Assembly (NCBI GenBank): GCA_964019165.1
Contig: OZ025278.1
Span: 3,467,378 to 3,531,377 of the forward strand
DNA from: Mastigias papua
Taxonomy: Eukaryota; Cnidaria; Scyphozoa; Rhizostomeae; Mastigiidae
Direction: 5' to 3'
Length of the DNA stretch: 64,000 nt
Shown here: piece by piece, positions 40,730 through 53,439 of the stretch
Numbering within the stretch: position 1 is the first letter of the stretch
Layout of the letters: each line of letters opens with the position of its first letter
Made by a program: the position numbers and the translations under genes
Notes under the pieces: model-generated
The model's database searches: none
What the model was told of the DNA's origin: nothing
What the model saw: only the letters and a program-made list of their open reading frames with translations

Positions 40730-43639
40730 GACCAGAGGTCTCAAACACTTGGAGGCTATATAGTCAGGAGCAGACAAAGCACTGTTTCTTTCATACAATC
40801 AGATTTAGTTTTCTGAACTCCACACAAACTTTGTGAAAAATCATCAATAGCATTTTCTCTTCTTCAACGTTGCCTGTGATATGGTAATTGCAAAGAGACT
40901 CGAAAGTAAGGTTCGGTATTGAGGGAAAATTCGAATCTTGATGATACTTTGCCTAAACAAGAAGAAGATTTAAGACAAACCCAAATGGGTACAAATCAAA
41001 CTTTGGTGTCAACGATCCTTAACTTAAAACCACACGATTATATCTAAGAAAGCTTTTTTAGCCATAGACTGAAACTTTTTTAGCTTTTTCATAATTTTAG
41101 TACTCAAAATTTCTTAAGGTTTTCTTAGCAAGAATGCTTGAGTTTGCATAACTCTACACTATTACACAGGCAGGCACAACGGAAACATAAAACATGATTA
41201 AACATACCCATACAGGAAACATATACAAATTAAATCAAAGAAATGACCAGCTTCATTGAAAATTGGAATTCTAACCCAACATGAACTGATGCATTTTCTT
41301 GGTTCTCAAAAATGGAGTAACTTCCCTAACGTGGTCACCAGTCGAAAAATATCTTCTCATAAACCACTTTCTTGGAAAAAACCGTGTATAATTTTAAAGG
41401 CAATACAATAGATAAGATTGAGCACCGTTGATTTCAACGCGAAATCATTTGAATGAGGTCGTAACAAGTTAACAAGGGCAGCTGTGCTATGGTGGGGCAC
41501 TCTATGGATCACAGTCATGACCACCTCCAAAGTGTTCGTTCTGAACTATTCAAATGTAGACACATAAAAGGCTATGAAGAAGTTATAAATAATTGATGTA
41601 AATATGCATGAAACTGTAGCAAAGGGACTACCAACGTAGGCATCCACCAAATAAGCATAAGTGCACTGGGGAGAGCTAAGTCCTCCTAAAAACTCTCTTC
41701 ATTTTATTAAAGGGGGCTAAGCCCCCTGAGGCCCGCCTCGATGGCAACCTTAAGTCAGATTCACACTTAGCTTAGGTCTAAAATAATGAAAGAAGGTCAA
41801 GCTGATGGGCGTGGCCTCCAATAAAGTGACGTCAGTTGCTCGTGCTCATCTCGTATATTCAGTATTAGAAGTAGACACGTATTTCAAACTCTCTGCTAAA
41901 GTCTCAGTGGTTCCGAAATATACATACTCTAACCTGCCTGTCAGGGCCTACTTTTCACGTGTATATTATTGTTGGTGCATCATCATTAAGCAATTTGCGA
42001 TTAGAAACTATTAACTCTAAGGACCCCAAAGCCACATGGACGGAGAAGTTCCCACAGTTTATGAATGAATTCAATGCAAATAGGATTAGTACAACATACG
42101 GAGGTCGATAGGCAGAATCTGATTATTGTTTGCCTTGGCTCACTCTCGAGCCTTTCCTATAACCATAAGGATGAGCATACAAGCATCCATTTGTTGTGGG
42201 CGGGTTCTTGTCCACACAATTCGACCCGAGATAAAAATCCAAGAGTTTAGGAGGGGTCTGCATCTGTCAGTGATAAGTAGCCAATACCCATGAAAGCCGT
42301 GAAATGAAACCTCAAATGTATAAGGTGAATTTAAACATCTATATTCTACAAACAAACCACAAAACCCTATTAATCTGTGTTTCCTATAAGAGTAGTTCAA
42401 ACATGCAATGGAAGTAACTTTATCGCCATGCAATTCTACAGGCTAGTCAAATTAAAGAAACCAAGGGTGCGGTCCCAAAAAGTTAAGAAGGGAGGCTATG
42501 CTGTGGAACTCACAATACTAGCATACGTTTGTAGAAATTCCCTAGGAGCTCTTGAGCCCCCCCAGAGCCCCCTTCTACGGCACACCCAGAGAATGCTAGG
42601 TTCCTTAAGGTGCTCAAGTAAGGTGGGAGCTTGTAAAAGTTCATACACAACCGACAAATTTTCATGGGTTCTTAGCAGGCAACTTGCAAAGGTAGAACAG
42701 AACCATGGTGACCACTGGACTTTTTTATGAGATTCTCTGATTTCTCCTGATTTCCCAGATTAAATTGGGAAATACCCAGGCATATTCACAGCCATTCGAT
42801 GTTTTTTGTGCTCAGTCCAATACAACAAAACAGAGAGCTTCGATTTTGAAAAGTTGCAGATTTCTAAATTCCCTGAGTTTTCCAAACACTGGTTAAACTC
42901 CCAGATATATCCAATGTTTCCATCATAATTATTATGTTCCCTGACAATTCCCTGATTTCTTTGTTTTCCCTTATCACTGGCCACCCTGAGAACATACCAT
43001 TGCCACCATTCTGGTGAGTTGATAATACACATAAACCCAGATGAAGGCCTGTGAAATAAATTACGTCATAGTCCTTGTTTTTCGTTACTGTAGCAATAAT
43101 ATTAGCGAAAAGTCAACGCGCACACAAATCGATTAAACCAGTAATGAAATGCCCATACATTTGATATTGAAATCCTCCGACAACAAATAGATTTGTGGCC
43201 AAGCTGCAATTACCGTTGAGTAACGACTATCTTAAGCTGCTGATCACTTGTGTCACAAGTATGGATTTTTTCTTCAACTATACATGAGCTGGCCTTGTAA
43301 TGATTTCTTCCGACGAATGTATCAAACGTCGACCAGCAGGGTTAAAAGTGCGAGCATTGACCTGGAGCCCCCAGCTTGCTAACATTATACTTCTTGTTAC
43401 AAATCCTCCTCATCATCAATGCGATACAGTCGTAGGACCAGCTCATAACTCTTAGCTTTCTTGTCATGTTCTTATCAGTGGAAGTTGTTTAACTACGTGC
43501 ATCCAAAGTTTTCGCGTAAATTTTTTGTCTATCATCGCTAAAAGGTTAAACACAAAACACACATCTTAGCCTGTTATCTCTTCTGCTTAATCTGTATAGA
43601 TTTCCTATGAAAATCTGTGTATTCCAGTGCTATGCTTGC
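40730..43639. other. No recognised gene; one family C fragment and one G/C hairpin
   Basis: About 41090-41165 holds TTCTTAGCAAGAATGCTTGA and ACACTATTACACAGGCAG, the reverse of the family C fragment at 48605. GGGGGCTAAGCCCCC near 41703 is a perfect short hairpin. I see no other feature. Confidence 0.4.
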
Positions 43640-43750
43640 GTAGTGCAAGTCTGCGTTCTGCGTAACACTGCAGTGTTACGGAAACTCGACTATTCTTGCT
43701 AAGAAAAGTTCAATGCTACTAGGCGAAAAAGCATTTTCCTATATTAAACA
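43640..43750 (+). repeat. Family C-related fragment with an 18-bp palindrome
   Basis: GTAACACTGCAGTGTTAC near 43662 is a perfect palindrome, followed by ATTCTTGCTAAGAAAAGTTC and AAAAAGCATTTTCCTATA. Same block order as at 15358 and 48605. Confidence 0.55.
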
Positions 43751-44411
43751 TATATTCAATCTCTGCAACTGCTCTTGGAGCACTGCGCCCCCATAGCAAT
43801 CTACTATCCCCTTGTCCTACCACTTAGAGTACTTCTAAGTCTAAATTAAGTTTGCAAATATAAATATCTTCGAGTACAAACCTAAATTTATATACAATTC
43901 CAAACTACTGAATTCAGCCCTTTTAATCACTAGTGGGAGGGGGGGGGTCATTTTTTACATTATTTTTCGCATGTATTGACCTAAAACTCTAAATTTTTGA
44001 CCAAATTTTAACCTTACAGTTCCCTCCTTATCTCAACTTAGAAAAACACAACACACCTTCAGAAATTGTTATTCTACTGACGTTTCATTGAAAAGCACAA
44101 CAAAAATACAATGTCCCACATTATCTGGTTTAAAACTGTGGTTTTTCAAAGCATTTTTAATCGAGAAGTGAAAATCTCTGCTTTAAAGATGCTGCAGTTG
44201 GCTGGTGGTTTTCCACTTACGCCTGACTACTCTACTTAAGTAAACATGCATACGCACACCACATTCCAATTTTAAGTTATTGACTGTACCTAATATTCTT
44301 GACTCTATTCCAGAAAATTAGCATTTCTGACTTTATTTTCAGCTAATTTTGACAATTAGGCATTTCGGCCACTCTAGTCATTACAAGAGACATCCAACCA
44401 ACACTTTATTG

Positions 44412-44469
44412 CACTACAGCACGAAAAAGCGGTGCTGTAGTGAAGTTCTGTAGTACCAACAGACTTTTC
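44412..44469 (+). repeat. Family J hairpin repeat, copy 2
   Basis: CACTACAGCAC-GAAAAAGCG-GTGCTGTAGTG is an 11-bp perfect stem with a 9-base loop, followed by AAGTTCTGTAGTACCAAC as at 25511. Compared with copy 1 the loop is 25 bp shorter. Confidence 0.7.
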
Positions 44470-44939
44470 ACGTATTTTCAACACATTATTCTGAAGAAAT
44501 ACACAATATGGCATTACCAGTATTGTGATAAAACAAAAATGGCAGAGTTGCATGGAGCCTCCGTCTTGAAGGGGATTATGAAGGTATTTCTGTAGTGGCT
44601 TTTGGTCTGGAAATTATACTACCAAGTCCGGCATACTCTATGGAACAAAAGCAGATCACCGATATTGGTTCCATGCTGCGAAGTGGATTCGGCACATTGG
44701 AGCACAGGAACGACAGGAACACGATCAGTTCATAAAACTTTGTTTATTGCTTGTCAGACCAGCTGGTTGTCAAAGCTTATGGAAGGAAAATTTAGAGCTG
44801 GACATTTTTACAAATACACATAAATTCTCTTGCCGGCGTTATTTCTTACAACGGAGTATTCATAGTAAACGGCGTAATCAACATGCAAGAAACAGAAAAA
44901 TTACCGCGCGACAAAGATTACTATATTACTATATTGAGT

Positions 44940-45305
44940 ATCGAATAATGCCCCCCCCCCAATTTTTAACGTTTAAAACTTTTCCAGCACCCCGCATTTA
45001 TTCCAACCTCCCCCCGTTTATTACCTTTGAAGATTTTTGAGTGAACTTGCGTTTTTCTGAGGTAATAGCTTCATTTACGTAGAGACTAATCAGAAATCCA
45101 TTTAATAATCGCTTACACTACAACAACTATTTCCTTTGTCTTGCTTGTTATTGATAATATTTGATTAGTCAGTCTTCCTAAGTTGTTCTTTAGAAAATCC
45201 ATGTCTTATATTTCAAGCCCTCCACTTGTTCCAACCCTCCAAGCATTATATTTCAGAGTCTCTTCCACCCCACCCCCCAATTATCCCCCCATTTATTCGG
45301 TACTC
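44940..45305. repeat. C-rich, degenerate family E-like sequence
   Basis: Begins ATCGAATAATGCCCCCCCCC and ends CCCCCCATTTATTCGGTACT, with several CCAACCTCCCCCCG blocks between. The block style recalls family E ends, but no terminal ACCGTAAAT is kept. Tentative. Confidence 0.3.
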
Positions 45306-46338
45306 AAGAGTATTCGGAGAGCGCTCAAGCTGGCACCTAAATTAACAATATCAATCCAATAATGAGCTTATCGTCACATGTGACAGCTCTAATAAACAAC
45401 GATTAGTACCCATTTGTGACCTTTCCTGTGCCCCCTAAGTTCACGCGTAGCGAAGGATTAACGAATGCTAGTTAATCAGCAACTGCTACAGCATGTGTTA
45501 AATAGGAAACAGGCCAGATTTTGGAGACGCAGCATGTACATTGACGGCATGGTTACTTTCTCCACCGCAACGGCAATGAAAATGCGAATGCATGATAAGT
45601 CCGCTACTCAACGGCGCAAGGTAGGACACACTTTCATTTCATTTTAAATTTTTTTCATGGTATTGTATCCCCATCAATTAAAGAATATTTAAGGGGCCAT
45701 GGTAAAACATTTACAAACATACAAAAAACGTGAAAATTACCTACAATGTATAAATTTTAAAATGATAAACAACTGCTAGAAAAAATAATTAGAAATAATT
45801 AACTACAAGATAGACTTGCAAGTATTTACGGCTCTTCTAAAAGTGAACAGGGGGTGCACCTGTTTAGGCGCAGGGTGCATATCTAGGTATTTAATGGGGC
45901 TTCGTAAATACCCATTCCTCACTTCACTTTTGAAAGATATTTCTTTTGCATTCCACTCAAAAAAAGCACTGTGCATTCGTAGTATGTGCAAAAGCGTTCG
46001 GCGAGACAAATTTTCGCACAGCTCTACATTACGTACAAATCAATTGTCGGACAATTCTCAGATCTGCATTTGGTGTATTTTTGAGTGTTTTCTAGTTTGA
46101 TCTCTATTATTTTTGCATGTGATTTTATTTCTGTATGTAATTTCTATGAAATTCATTTGATTTTATAATTTTCCTGTGATTGTTTAGTGATTAAATATGA
46201 TTTTTCCTGTGATTTCTTGGTTTCGTTTGATTGTTCACAATTCTGTGAGTTTTCTGTTTTTTGTGGTTTTTCGCGAAGTGTATGAAAACATCAGTCATTT
46301 GTCCCTCGATTCTGCGCCCATAAGTGATCTCCACGCAA

Positions 46339-46795
46339 TACCGTAAATCCTCGAATAAGCCCCAGGGAGCTTATCTGCAAAAATGAATTTTTGGTTGGGC
46401 TTATTCGAGGGGGGCTTATTCGAGGGGACTTATTTCAAAGTCTGGCATTTTCCTCAAAGGTTGACATAAAAACGACATAATTTTCTCAATCAACTAAATT
46501 TTGAGCTTCTAGTTACAGATGCTGATATCGTTAAAAGAGTTACAAAGTGTTGTGTGAAGATTTAGCAAATATTATAATGTTTTTCTTATCACGAAAGTCG
46601 CGTTTCTCTTAGCTTTTTTGCTTCTATTCAAAGGAAGCAATACTGTACAGCTATTGTACTGTGAGAGCTTCTTGAAATATGATATTATTCTATAATTATG
46701 GTCTCCTCGAATAAGCCCCCATAGGGGCTTATTCGAGAGGAGCTTATTTGCAAAAATGATTTTTTAGGTGGGGGCTTATTCGAGGATTTACGGTA
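46339..46795. mobile_element. Intact family E element with perfect 25-bp terminal inverted repeats
   Basis: The first 20 bases TACCGTAAATCCTCGAATAA (plus GCCCC) are mirrored perfectly by the last 25, ending GAGGATTTACGGTA. A sub-block, CTTATYTGCAAAAATGA then GGGCTTATTCGAGG, appears near both ends in the same direction, so the termini are composite. 457 bp, no coding frame. A recent-looking non-autonomous DNA element; decayed relatives lie at 2970, 33342 and 58083. Confidence 0.85.
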
Positions 46796-47403
46796 TTTCC
46801 AGAAGGTGAGGAAATTCGAGCAAATGTTCGGAACTGCAGAATACTTATATTGAATTAATCGCATTTGAAGAACTTTATTCACTGCTGGATGCAAAAAAAG
46901 CAAATATAACTAATTTTGTAGAGCAGAAATTTGAGATATCTACACTTTAATTAAATTGAGTAGAAGTTTTACCTACAATGTGTTGGAGGGAATTCATGAC
47001 TTATGCCAAACTTATTTAAGTGCATGATAAATTGCGTGATAAGAGGACTTGCATTTGGTGAGGCAAGATGTTACTGTGGCAGAGGAAGTGCTGCGTCCTG
47101 TCTGATGAAACATCGTACGGAAGTGTATGTAATCAAATTGCCAGAAAAACACTGAATGAATGTCCACAGCTTAGGAACTTAGGAGAGAAGTCATGGATTA
47201 TTCAACTTCATCTAATGTCAGGACCTCTCAATTTGACATGAATGCCCATTTTAATCATAAAAGCAAATGTATTTTGTACGACTTCCAAGAACTTCTGTCT
47301 CAGCCTCAAAACATTCGTCACACAGCATCATCATATATAGCCGAAAATAAGTATGGATCTAATTCACGTTGTGGAGTTGTAAATCAAAAATCTTGATCGC
47401 CAT

Positions 47404-48026
47404 TTAAGCCTGGTTTCCATAAAATTGTGACGATCGTCACAGTCGCAGACAATGTTTGCGACGAACCTGACTATCATATGGAAACATCAATTTTCTTGAA
47501 GTCACGATCGTGACGATCAGGATCGTCGCAGTCATGGAGATAGAAACTGGTTCTATGACGACGATCGAGACGATCCAGTGACAATCGATAATTTAATGGC
47601 AACCACCTTCGTGGCGTTGGCCACGATTCAGACGATCGGTGTTGTTGTTGCTGTGCCCTAAATTGTAAATTAAAAATGGTATGCTCCATATCGTCTGCGT
47701 TCTTTGAATATAGCTCGAGCCCAAAAACGAGGTTTTTTCGTTTCATCCTTTGGATGCGTTGCCTTAAATCAGCAAGAAGAAGAAACGTATGTCCTTGCAA
47801 CAACAGCACCTCAGTATCATCATCAGTATCAGCCCCCAGTTTTGGTTTCATTCATTGGGATTTGGCGCCAAAACCAAATACAACAGAGCTAAACTTAGCT
47901 GTTACACGATTGCGACGATTTATGGAAACCTTGGGTCGTCAGGATCGTCACAATCGTGAACACAAAATTTTCGACGATCTTGGCGAACTGCGATGATTGT
48001 GACGATCAAATGGAAACGAGGCTTTA
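47404..48026 (-). mobile_element. Family D element with TTA target duplication, copy 3 (longest)
   Basis: TTA (47404-47406), then AGCCTGGTTTCCAT; right end ATGGAAACGAGGCT, then TTA (48024-48026). The sub-terminal parts carry GACGATCGTCAC-like repeats in both arms. A 3-bp TTA/TAA duplication is the habit of PIF/Harbinger transposons. A minus-strand frame at 47474-47851 (125 codons from ATG) crosses the element; its stretch LLLQGHTFLLLADLRQRI, then Q-R-M-K-R-K-N, loosely recalls the Leu/Arg-rich N-terminus of Harbinger transposases, but the catalytic domain is missing. Confidence 0.75.
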
Positions 48027-48184
48027 GGAAACGTGTGAAATTGTTAGTAGAAGAGGTGTGTTTATTGAAAGACGGTCCTATACATCAAAACTGGCACAAA
48101 TTAACCCGAAGGCCCAGAGAGAGCTTCAACCGAAGACGAATCTATTATTTTTCTCGATTTTCTGTGCCTCGCTGTGTGCCCTGA

Positions 48185-48370
48185 TGATTTATATTATGGT
48201 TTATTAACTTATAGATGAAATTAAGCTTTATTATTTTAAATTTTAGATCACTTGCTATTACTTTAGTTCCTGTCACGTCCTTTATGTACGTTAAAGGAAA
48301 GACCATATCCACTCCTTTCAAGAGTGTGGGTCTATAAGCACTTCTTGCTTTAGGCTTCAAGGCTCGAAAT
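48185..48370 (+). repeat. Family I repeat, copy 1
   Basis: TTACTTTAGTTCCTGTCACG, GGAAAGACCATATCCACTCC and GTGTGGGTCTATAAGCACTT occur in this order here and, with changes, at 51470-51670. It may be the 3' UTR of a non-LTR element; that is a guess. Confidence 0.55.
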
Positions 48371-48604
48371 GCAAAACTTCACACACCAAACGTCGTTTCT
48401 TGACTGGAAATACATGCGTCCATTTTGCCGAGATTAGGAAAATCCCTGCAGTGCAAGTTTTGTGATAAAATAGTTGGTTTTAAGAAATCAGTGTTTGACA
48501 GCTCAAAAATCTAAGACAGTAAAAACTGGATTTTTGAGAATCCAATTTTCATGCAAACGCATCATCTCTGTCATTTAGTTCAATTATATTTCCTCAATTC
48601 ATCT

Positions 48605-48785
48605 ATCTGTTTTAGTATTGTGTTTGTGTAGTGCTTGTCTGCCTGTCCAATAATATAGCATTACACAAACTGAAGCAATCTTGCTAAGAAATCCTAGGGA
48701 AAGTTTTGATACTGAAAAATCATGAAATGTCAATAAGGCTTCACTTTTGGGCCAGAGAGAAATTCTTCAAAAAAATGTGTGATCG
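48605..48785 (+). repeat. Family C-related fragment
   Basis: Contains GTGTAGTGCTTGTCTGCCTG, ATCTTGCTAAGAAATCC and TTTTGATACTGAAAAATCATGAA, parallel to 15358-15485 and 43640-43750. Confidence 0.5.
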
Positions 48786-48789
48786 ACAA

Positions 48790-51465
48790 ACCCTCTATAT
48801 CCCCTCAAAGCAAGAAAAGAAATCAAAATCAGCCCTAATTTCTCTCCTGGACAGCAAATCCCCCCAAAGCCAGTGGTTCTTGCACTACCTCTGGATAAAT
48901 TCCTATTAATATCTTTCAACGTAACAGAATCCATAGATACAGGACAGAATCTCCGTACTACAGCTGTGGTAAAGGCACGTTTCAGTAATGGACGTTGACA
49001 AATGATGTTAAGCACCAATGAAAACCTACAGGTTAGTTTTTGACAAGACAAATTAGCTGAGACCTACATAAGAGAAGGCAGGTTTTAAAGGGTAGAATGA
49101 CATAACAAAAATGCGTCAGCAAAGTACAGCGGAATGAATATGGAATTTGCAGTAAATCGAAAAACAGCAGAATGCTGAGGGTAACTTTCCAGGGTTCAGC
49201 GATCACCTAATCTTCCCCAAAAGTGACAAGTATTGACACTGCAAGGATGTAGGAACAGACAACGACTTAAATGTACAAATTTGAATTGCAATTGGTTCAT
49301 ATCACTGTTTCATAGTCATAAACCAATAGATAGTATTGGGCGGGGGGGGGGGGGGGGCTAAGGCTTATACATGTTAAAATCATACTTACCTCAAATAAGA
49401 ATCTAATCGTGTTGAATTGAATTGTCATTACTGGAAGGCTGGAACGAGCTGGAAGATAAGAAAAAACTTCAGGATTTCAAAAAGAACTAGAATTAATTAA
49501 TTTTTGGGATTGGGCCAAATGAATTCTACCAACTTTGATTCTATGTCATTTCATACCATTGTCCCTGATCATACACATGGATGGTGGAGCCGGGTGGGCT
49601 TGGGGCTATATCCCCTCCAATTTCTATAGCAAATGTAATGTAGTACCCATTTTAGCACCCTACTATATCCTTCCAATTTTCATATGTCCACTGAAGCCCC
49701 CTTCACTGAAAATGTTGCTCCGGCGCCCTTGATACCCTATGCCTAACCCTATTCTGTTTCTTTGTCGCGTATTTCATTTTGCTCTCTGTATTGCACAGAA
49801 GGGCATGGTTCGCTAGGGTACGATCCATATAAGGGCATGGCCAACTGAAGTTATCCCCAGTCTGTGATTGCTGGAAATAAATCTGCAAATTAGAAATGTT
49901 AAATGATAATGCTTGAAAAAAGAAGCAAATGTGTCATTTGGAGACAAATAATCCCTTGAATCCAGATAAGCCTGAAGGGGAAGCCAAGCATTCTTCTGCC
50001 AAGCATTCCTTCCTACTGCACGGAATAACATCCAAGCCACAATGAGCCGGAACGGGATAAAAAGGCCCATCAGGTAAAGAGTGAAAAAATTTCAGCGTTT
50101 TTCGTTGTGGAACGACTATAACACAGGCACACATTCCAATCGTTTAAGAGGAAAATGAAAACCATGTTTGCCGAGAACAAAGAAATTGAGAAGATTAATC
50201 CTTTGTTCTTTTCCTTAACATTTTTCTTATTTCATATTATAAATATCTTATTTAGTACTTATTGTAAATATGAACTTTTAGCTTAGCTCTGGTGTAAAAC
50301 AGATCCTGGTATCAGTCACTGCCTGGTATCTGAGGGGCTACCATGTATAAAGAATTAAAAACTAAATGACTGACTGACCGAGTGAATGAATGAATGAATG
50401 AATTAATTAATTAATGAATCCATAAATGTGCGGCTTGTACAAACATAAACAAGGATACTTCTTGTGCGCAACCACGTTCTCCGCAACCACGCTCGCGTTC
50501 GCACTGGCTCAATTGCAAAGTCGTACTAATGAAATGGGATGACGTGCAAAAGTAATAGCCTATGCATTGATAATCGCAAATTAGAATGTGCCATCTGTTT
50601 ATATCTTTTAAGCATGTTTGCCAACGTGCTAAGTAGCTGCGTGTAAGCTGCGGTTGAACAGAGCATCCGCACGTTGAATATTTGACAGCCTTGGTTAGCA
50701 ATGCGATTGTTTGTGATCGAAGGGTATGGTCAATAGATACTTGAAGTCAAGTTCAATTTTCAGGAACTTAGATGCTAATTTATTGCGGTTTTCTGGTCAA
50801 GTAGCAGGTATGTGCACTGACAAGCAAGAACAATGCAGCCTACGATGACATTCTCGAGAAGTATGACACGGATTTGGTATGCCACCTTCTTAAGTGGCAC
50901 TCCAACCTGTCGTGAGTCGGTGGTTTTCTTCGCTCCGGAGTTAACAGTAAACTACACAGTTACGCACAGTCCTGCACCGTTAAGTCTGTCTCAAAATCTT
51001 CGTAAAACCACAGAATATCGGAACTTCCCTTCCTAGGCCTCTCTGGCGATCGAGAGCAATGGGCACGCTCTTATTTGCCTCTCAGACCCCGCTACACAAT
51101 TTTTTTGATAACGTTCTATGCCACGCCCCCCTGACACGTCATCTTTGTGACCGCCTTGTTTGGGGACATGGGGGCGGTACTTCCCCAGTGCTATCAGGCG
51201 TGATCACCAGCAGTTCTCGTCGCAGCTTCGCACCCGTTTTAGTAAGTTCTTCTGCTGAGCAAAACACCAATGGTTCGAGCCGAGCCCTCGGATCATCGTT
51301 AGGACGCTCGCTCATTGTCCACCCAGCAGCAAATGGATACCTAGTGGTAACACTGAGAAAGTTAAAGGCGGCGAGGAAAGGAACTGGCCACCCTACCTCA
51401 CTACGCCGGAGGCTCAGGATAAGTGTCCTCTCTAAAAGGTACCCCCCCCCCAACGTACGGAACCG
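48790..51465. other. No recognised gene; G homopolymer and a GC-rich patch
   Basis: A run of about sixteen G residues lies at 49342-49358. The patch 50850-51470 is visibly more GC-rich than its surroundings and holds overlapping open frames on both strands (51059-51478 plus, 51139-51453 minus) without any family motif. Confidence 0.4.
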
Positions 51466-51469
51466 TATA

Positions 51470-51670
51470 TGGGACTAACCTTTAACTTTTCATTAACATT
51501 CATTAATTTTTAGATTGCATCAATTCGTGTTAGTTTACCTTTTAGATAATTTGCTAGTCTTTAGTTTCTACCAAGTCCTTTTCATACTTCCATGGAAAGA
51601 CCACGCCCACTGTTTTCATGTAATTGTTGATGTGGGCCTGTAAGCCCTTTAAGCTGAAAATTGGAAATCT
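51470..51670 (+). repeat. Family I repeat, copy 2
   Basis: GGGACTAACCTTTAACTTTT at the left, then TTTCTACCAAGTCCTTTTCA, TGGAAAGACCACGCCCACTG and TGTGGGCCTGTAAGCCCTTT. Homologous to 48185-48370; the left part is also shared with 7331-7362. Confidence 0.55.
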
Positions 51671-52349
51671 CTAAGTGATTGAACCTGGATGCTAAAATTC
51701 CCGAGTTTCATTCCTCTTGCCCTTCAGTCAACCAAACCAAAAGCAGGCATTTCAACCAGACGCGCGCGATCGCGCACGAACAGGCAGGCACGCACCCAGC
51801 TCAGTTCATGCGCACGATCTGTCGCTCGTGCCAGCCTTTATCAACTATACATGCAAGTACTGAGGACTGCTAGCGCGAGCAAGCAATCATACGCGCGTGA
51901 ATGGCAACGCGCATCTAATTTACTAATTGAAAGACCTGCAAAAGCATGCTTAAAACTGACGGACGCGGAGCATACGGACACATAGCAGATGCGGATTCTC
52001 TTCGGGGATTGCACAGCTATCCCACATCATGATCTTTTATCTCGTGTAAAGATAAATAGGTCAAATTGTGCACACAAAAGTACGAATCATTTCGCTAATT
52101 GCGCCCACCTAATGGTACAATTTTTAGTGTCTTGCAGTCTGGGTTAGAGTGACACATACATGGGCCGTCGGTTCTTTAAGCTGGACAGACCTCATTCATT
52201 ATGTCAAATTGAGCGACAAGAGAAGAACTTGACAGTTAATATAGCAAGAAATATGCTATAGAAATATACAAGGAACTGATATTATTTACAATCAGTTTTA
52301 GAAGCTAGCGCCTCAGACGAGTTTTAAATTTTGTGTCATGAACAGAGCC

Positions 52350-52432
52350 GGGCCCCATCCAGTCTCCGGGCCGTATTCAGTCTCCGGGCCGTATTCAGTC
52401 TCCGGGCCCTATTCAGTCTCCGGGCCCTCGGT
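52350..52432 (+). repeat. 18-bp tandem repeat
   Basis: About four and a half copies of TATTCAGTCTCCGGGCC(G/C), the first one diverged (CATCCAGTCTCC). It keeps a frame open (S-G-P-Y-S-V repeats); not a gene. Confidence 0.9.
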
Positions 52433-52480
52433 CCATGTCCGATTTGCCTGGCCAATCAGTCCACCTCTGCTTGTAGTTGA

Positions 52481-52604
52481 AGCCTGGTTTCCAATTCTTC
52501 GTAAGAGATTAGTTCAACTTTTGAGAACGTTCCCGATCCATTGACGTCGTGCCCGCGATGACTGGGACGCGTCCTGTCACTCACAACTATATGGAGACTA
52601 GGCG
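52481..52604. mobile_element. Family D MITE, copy 4 (short)
   Basis: AGCCTGGTTTCCAATTCTTC at the left and TATATGGAGACTAGGCG then TAA at the right. The interior (TTCAACTTTTGAGAACGTTC; GATGACTGGGACGCGTCC) is a deleted version of 13750-14053. Confidence 0.65.
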
Positions 52605-52609
52605 TAACA

Positions 52610-53435
52610 ATACAGTGCTATCACCTTATTTCAACTATAAAAAATGTGGCATTTTTGCTCTGTAGAATATCCAACTGCCTTCGACATAAAGGAGGGCAAC
52701 TGTCCTTAGCTAATGATGTTCGTGAAAAGCATGCAGGATATCCTGATGGTTCCTCTACTAGTGGTTTCTCTAGCAGTATCTGATAAGATATTTTCATAAT
52801 GCAAAACCCACGTTATAATAGTGTAATCAACAGTGGGTGGCATTGTGGTCTACAACAGTAATTTCTAGAATATCTGTTCACAGTCTCATTTTCTGGCTAA
52901 ATTTGACAGTGCTGCCGCGTTGCACTTACGTCTGCGTGACTTTGGGTGTTGTGTTTCGGCTCAATCATCGTTGAGATATGTGCTAGCCACAACATAGCAG
53001 TATTGCTATAATATAGTTTTTTGGCTCAGTCAGAGTCGTAGGAACTAGGGAGGGACTGGGGGAACGAACATGCCCCCCAAATGTTAGAACTGTTGCAAAA
53101 GTGTCCTCAAAATGCAAAAATATGTCCTTTACTTGGGGCAAAATTATGAGGCCTCCACCTCCACTGTAGCTGATCAAATCAAGTTTCCTTACATACTTTA
53201 CTGCTCTGCTTCGACCCTACCTGCCCTTCTTTGTTTGATATCAACAAAGTGATTTATAACTTGCAACTTTGGTACGATAGGGCTTGCGTGAAATTGGAAT
53301 TCTTAACGATCTTAACTTTTTGAGCAGTTGAGCACTACTTTCATATAAACTACCTTCCGAAAAAAAATTCGGACGTTCAAATACGATTTGGCGCACATGG
53401 ACATAGAGAAGATAACAATTCTGTCCCTTCTCTAC
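52610..53435. other. No recognised feature
   Basis: Short frames only, none with a family motif. Confidence 0.4.
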
Positions 53436-53439
53436 AGGC

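Noticed and set aside
51059..51478. 139-codon plus-strand frame with an overlapping minus-strand frame in a GC-rich patch
   Set aside because: No recognisable domain, no splice support, and both strands open, as expected of GC-rich non-coding DNA.
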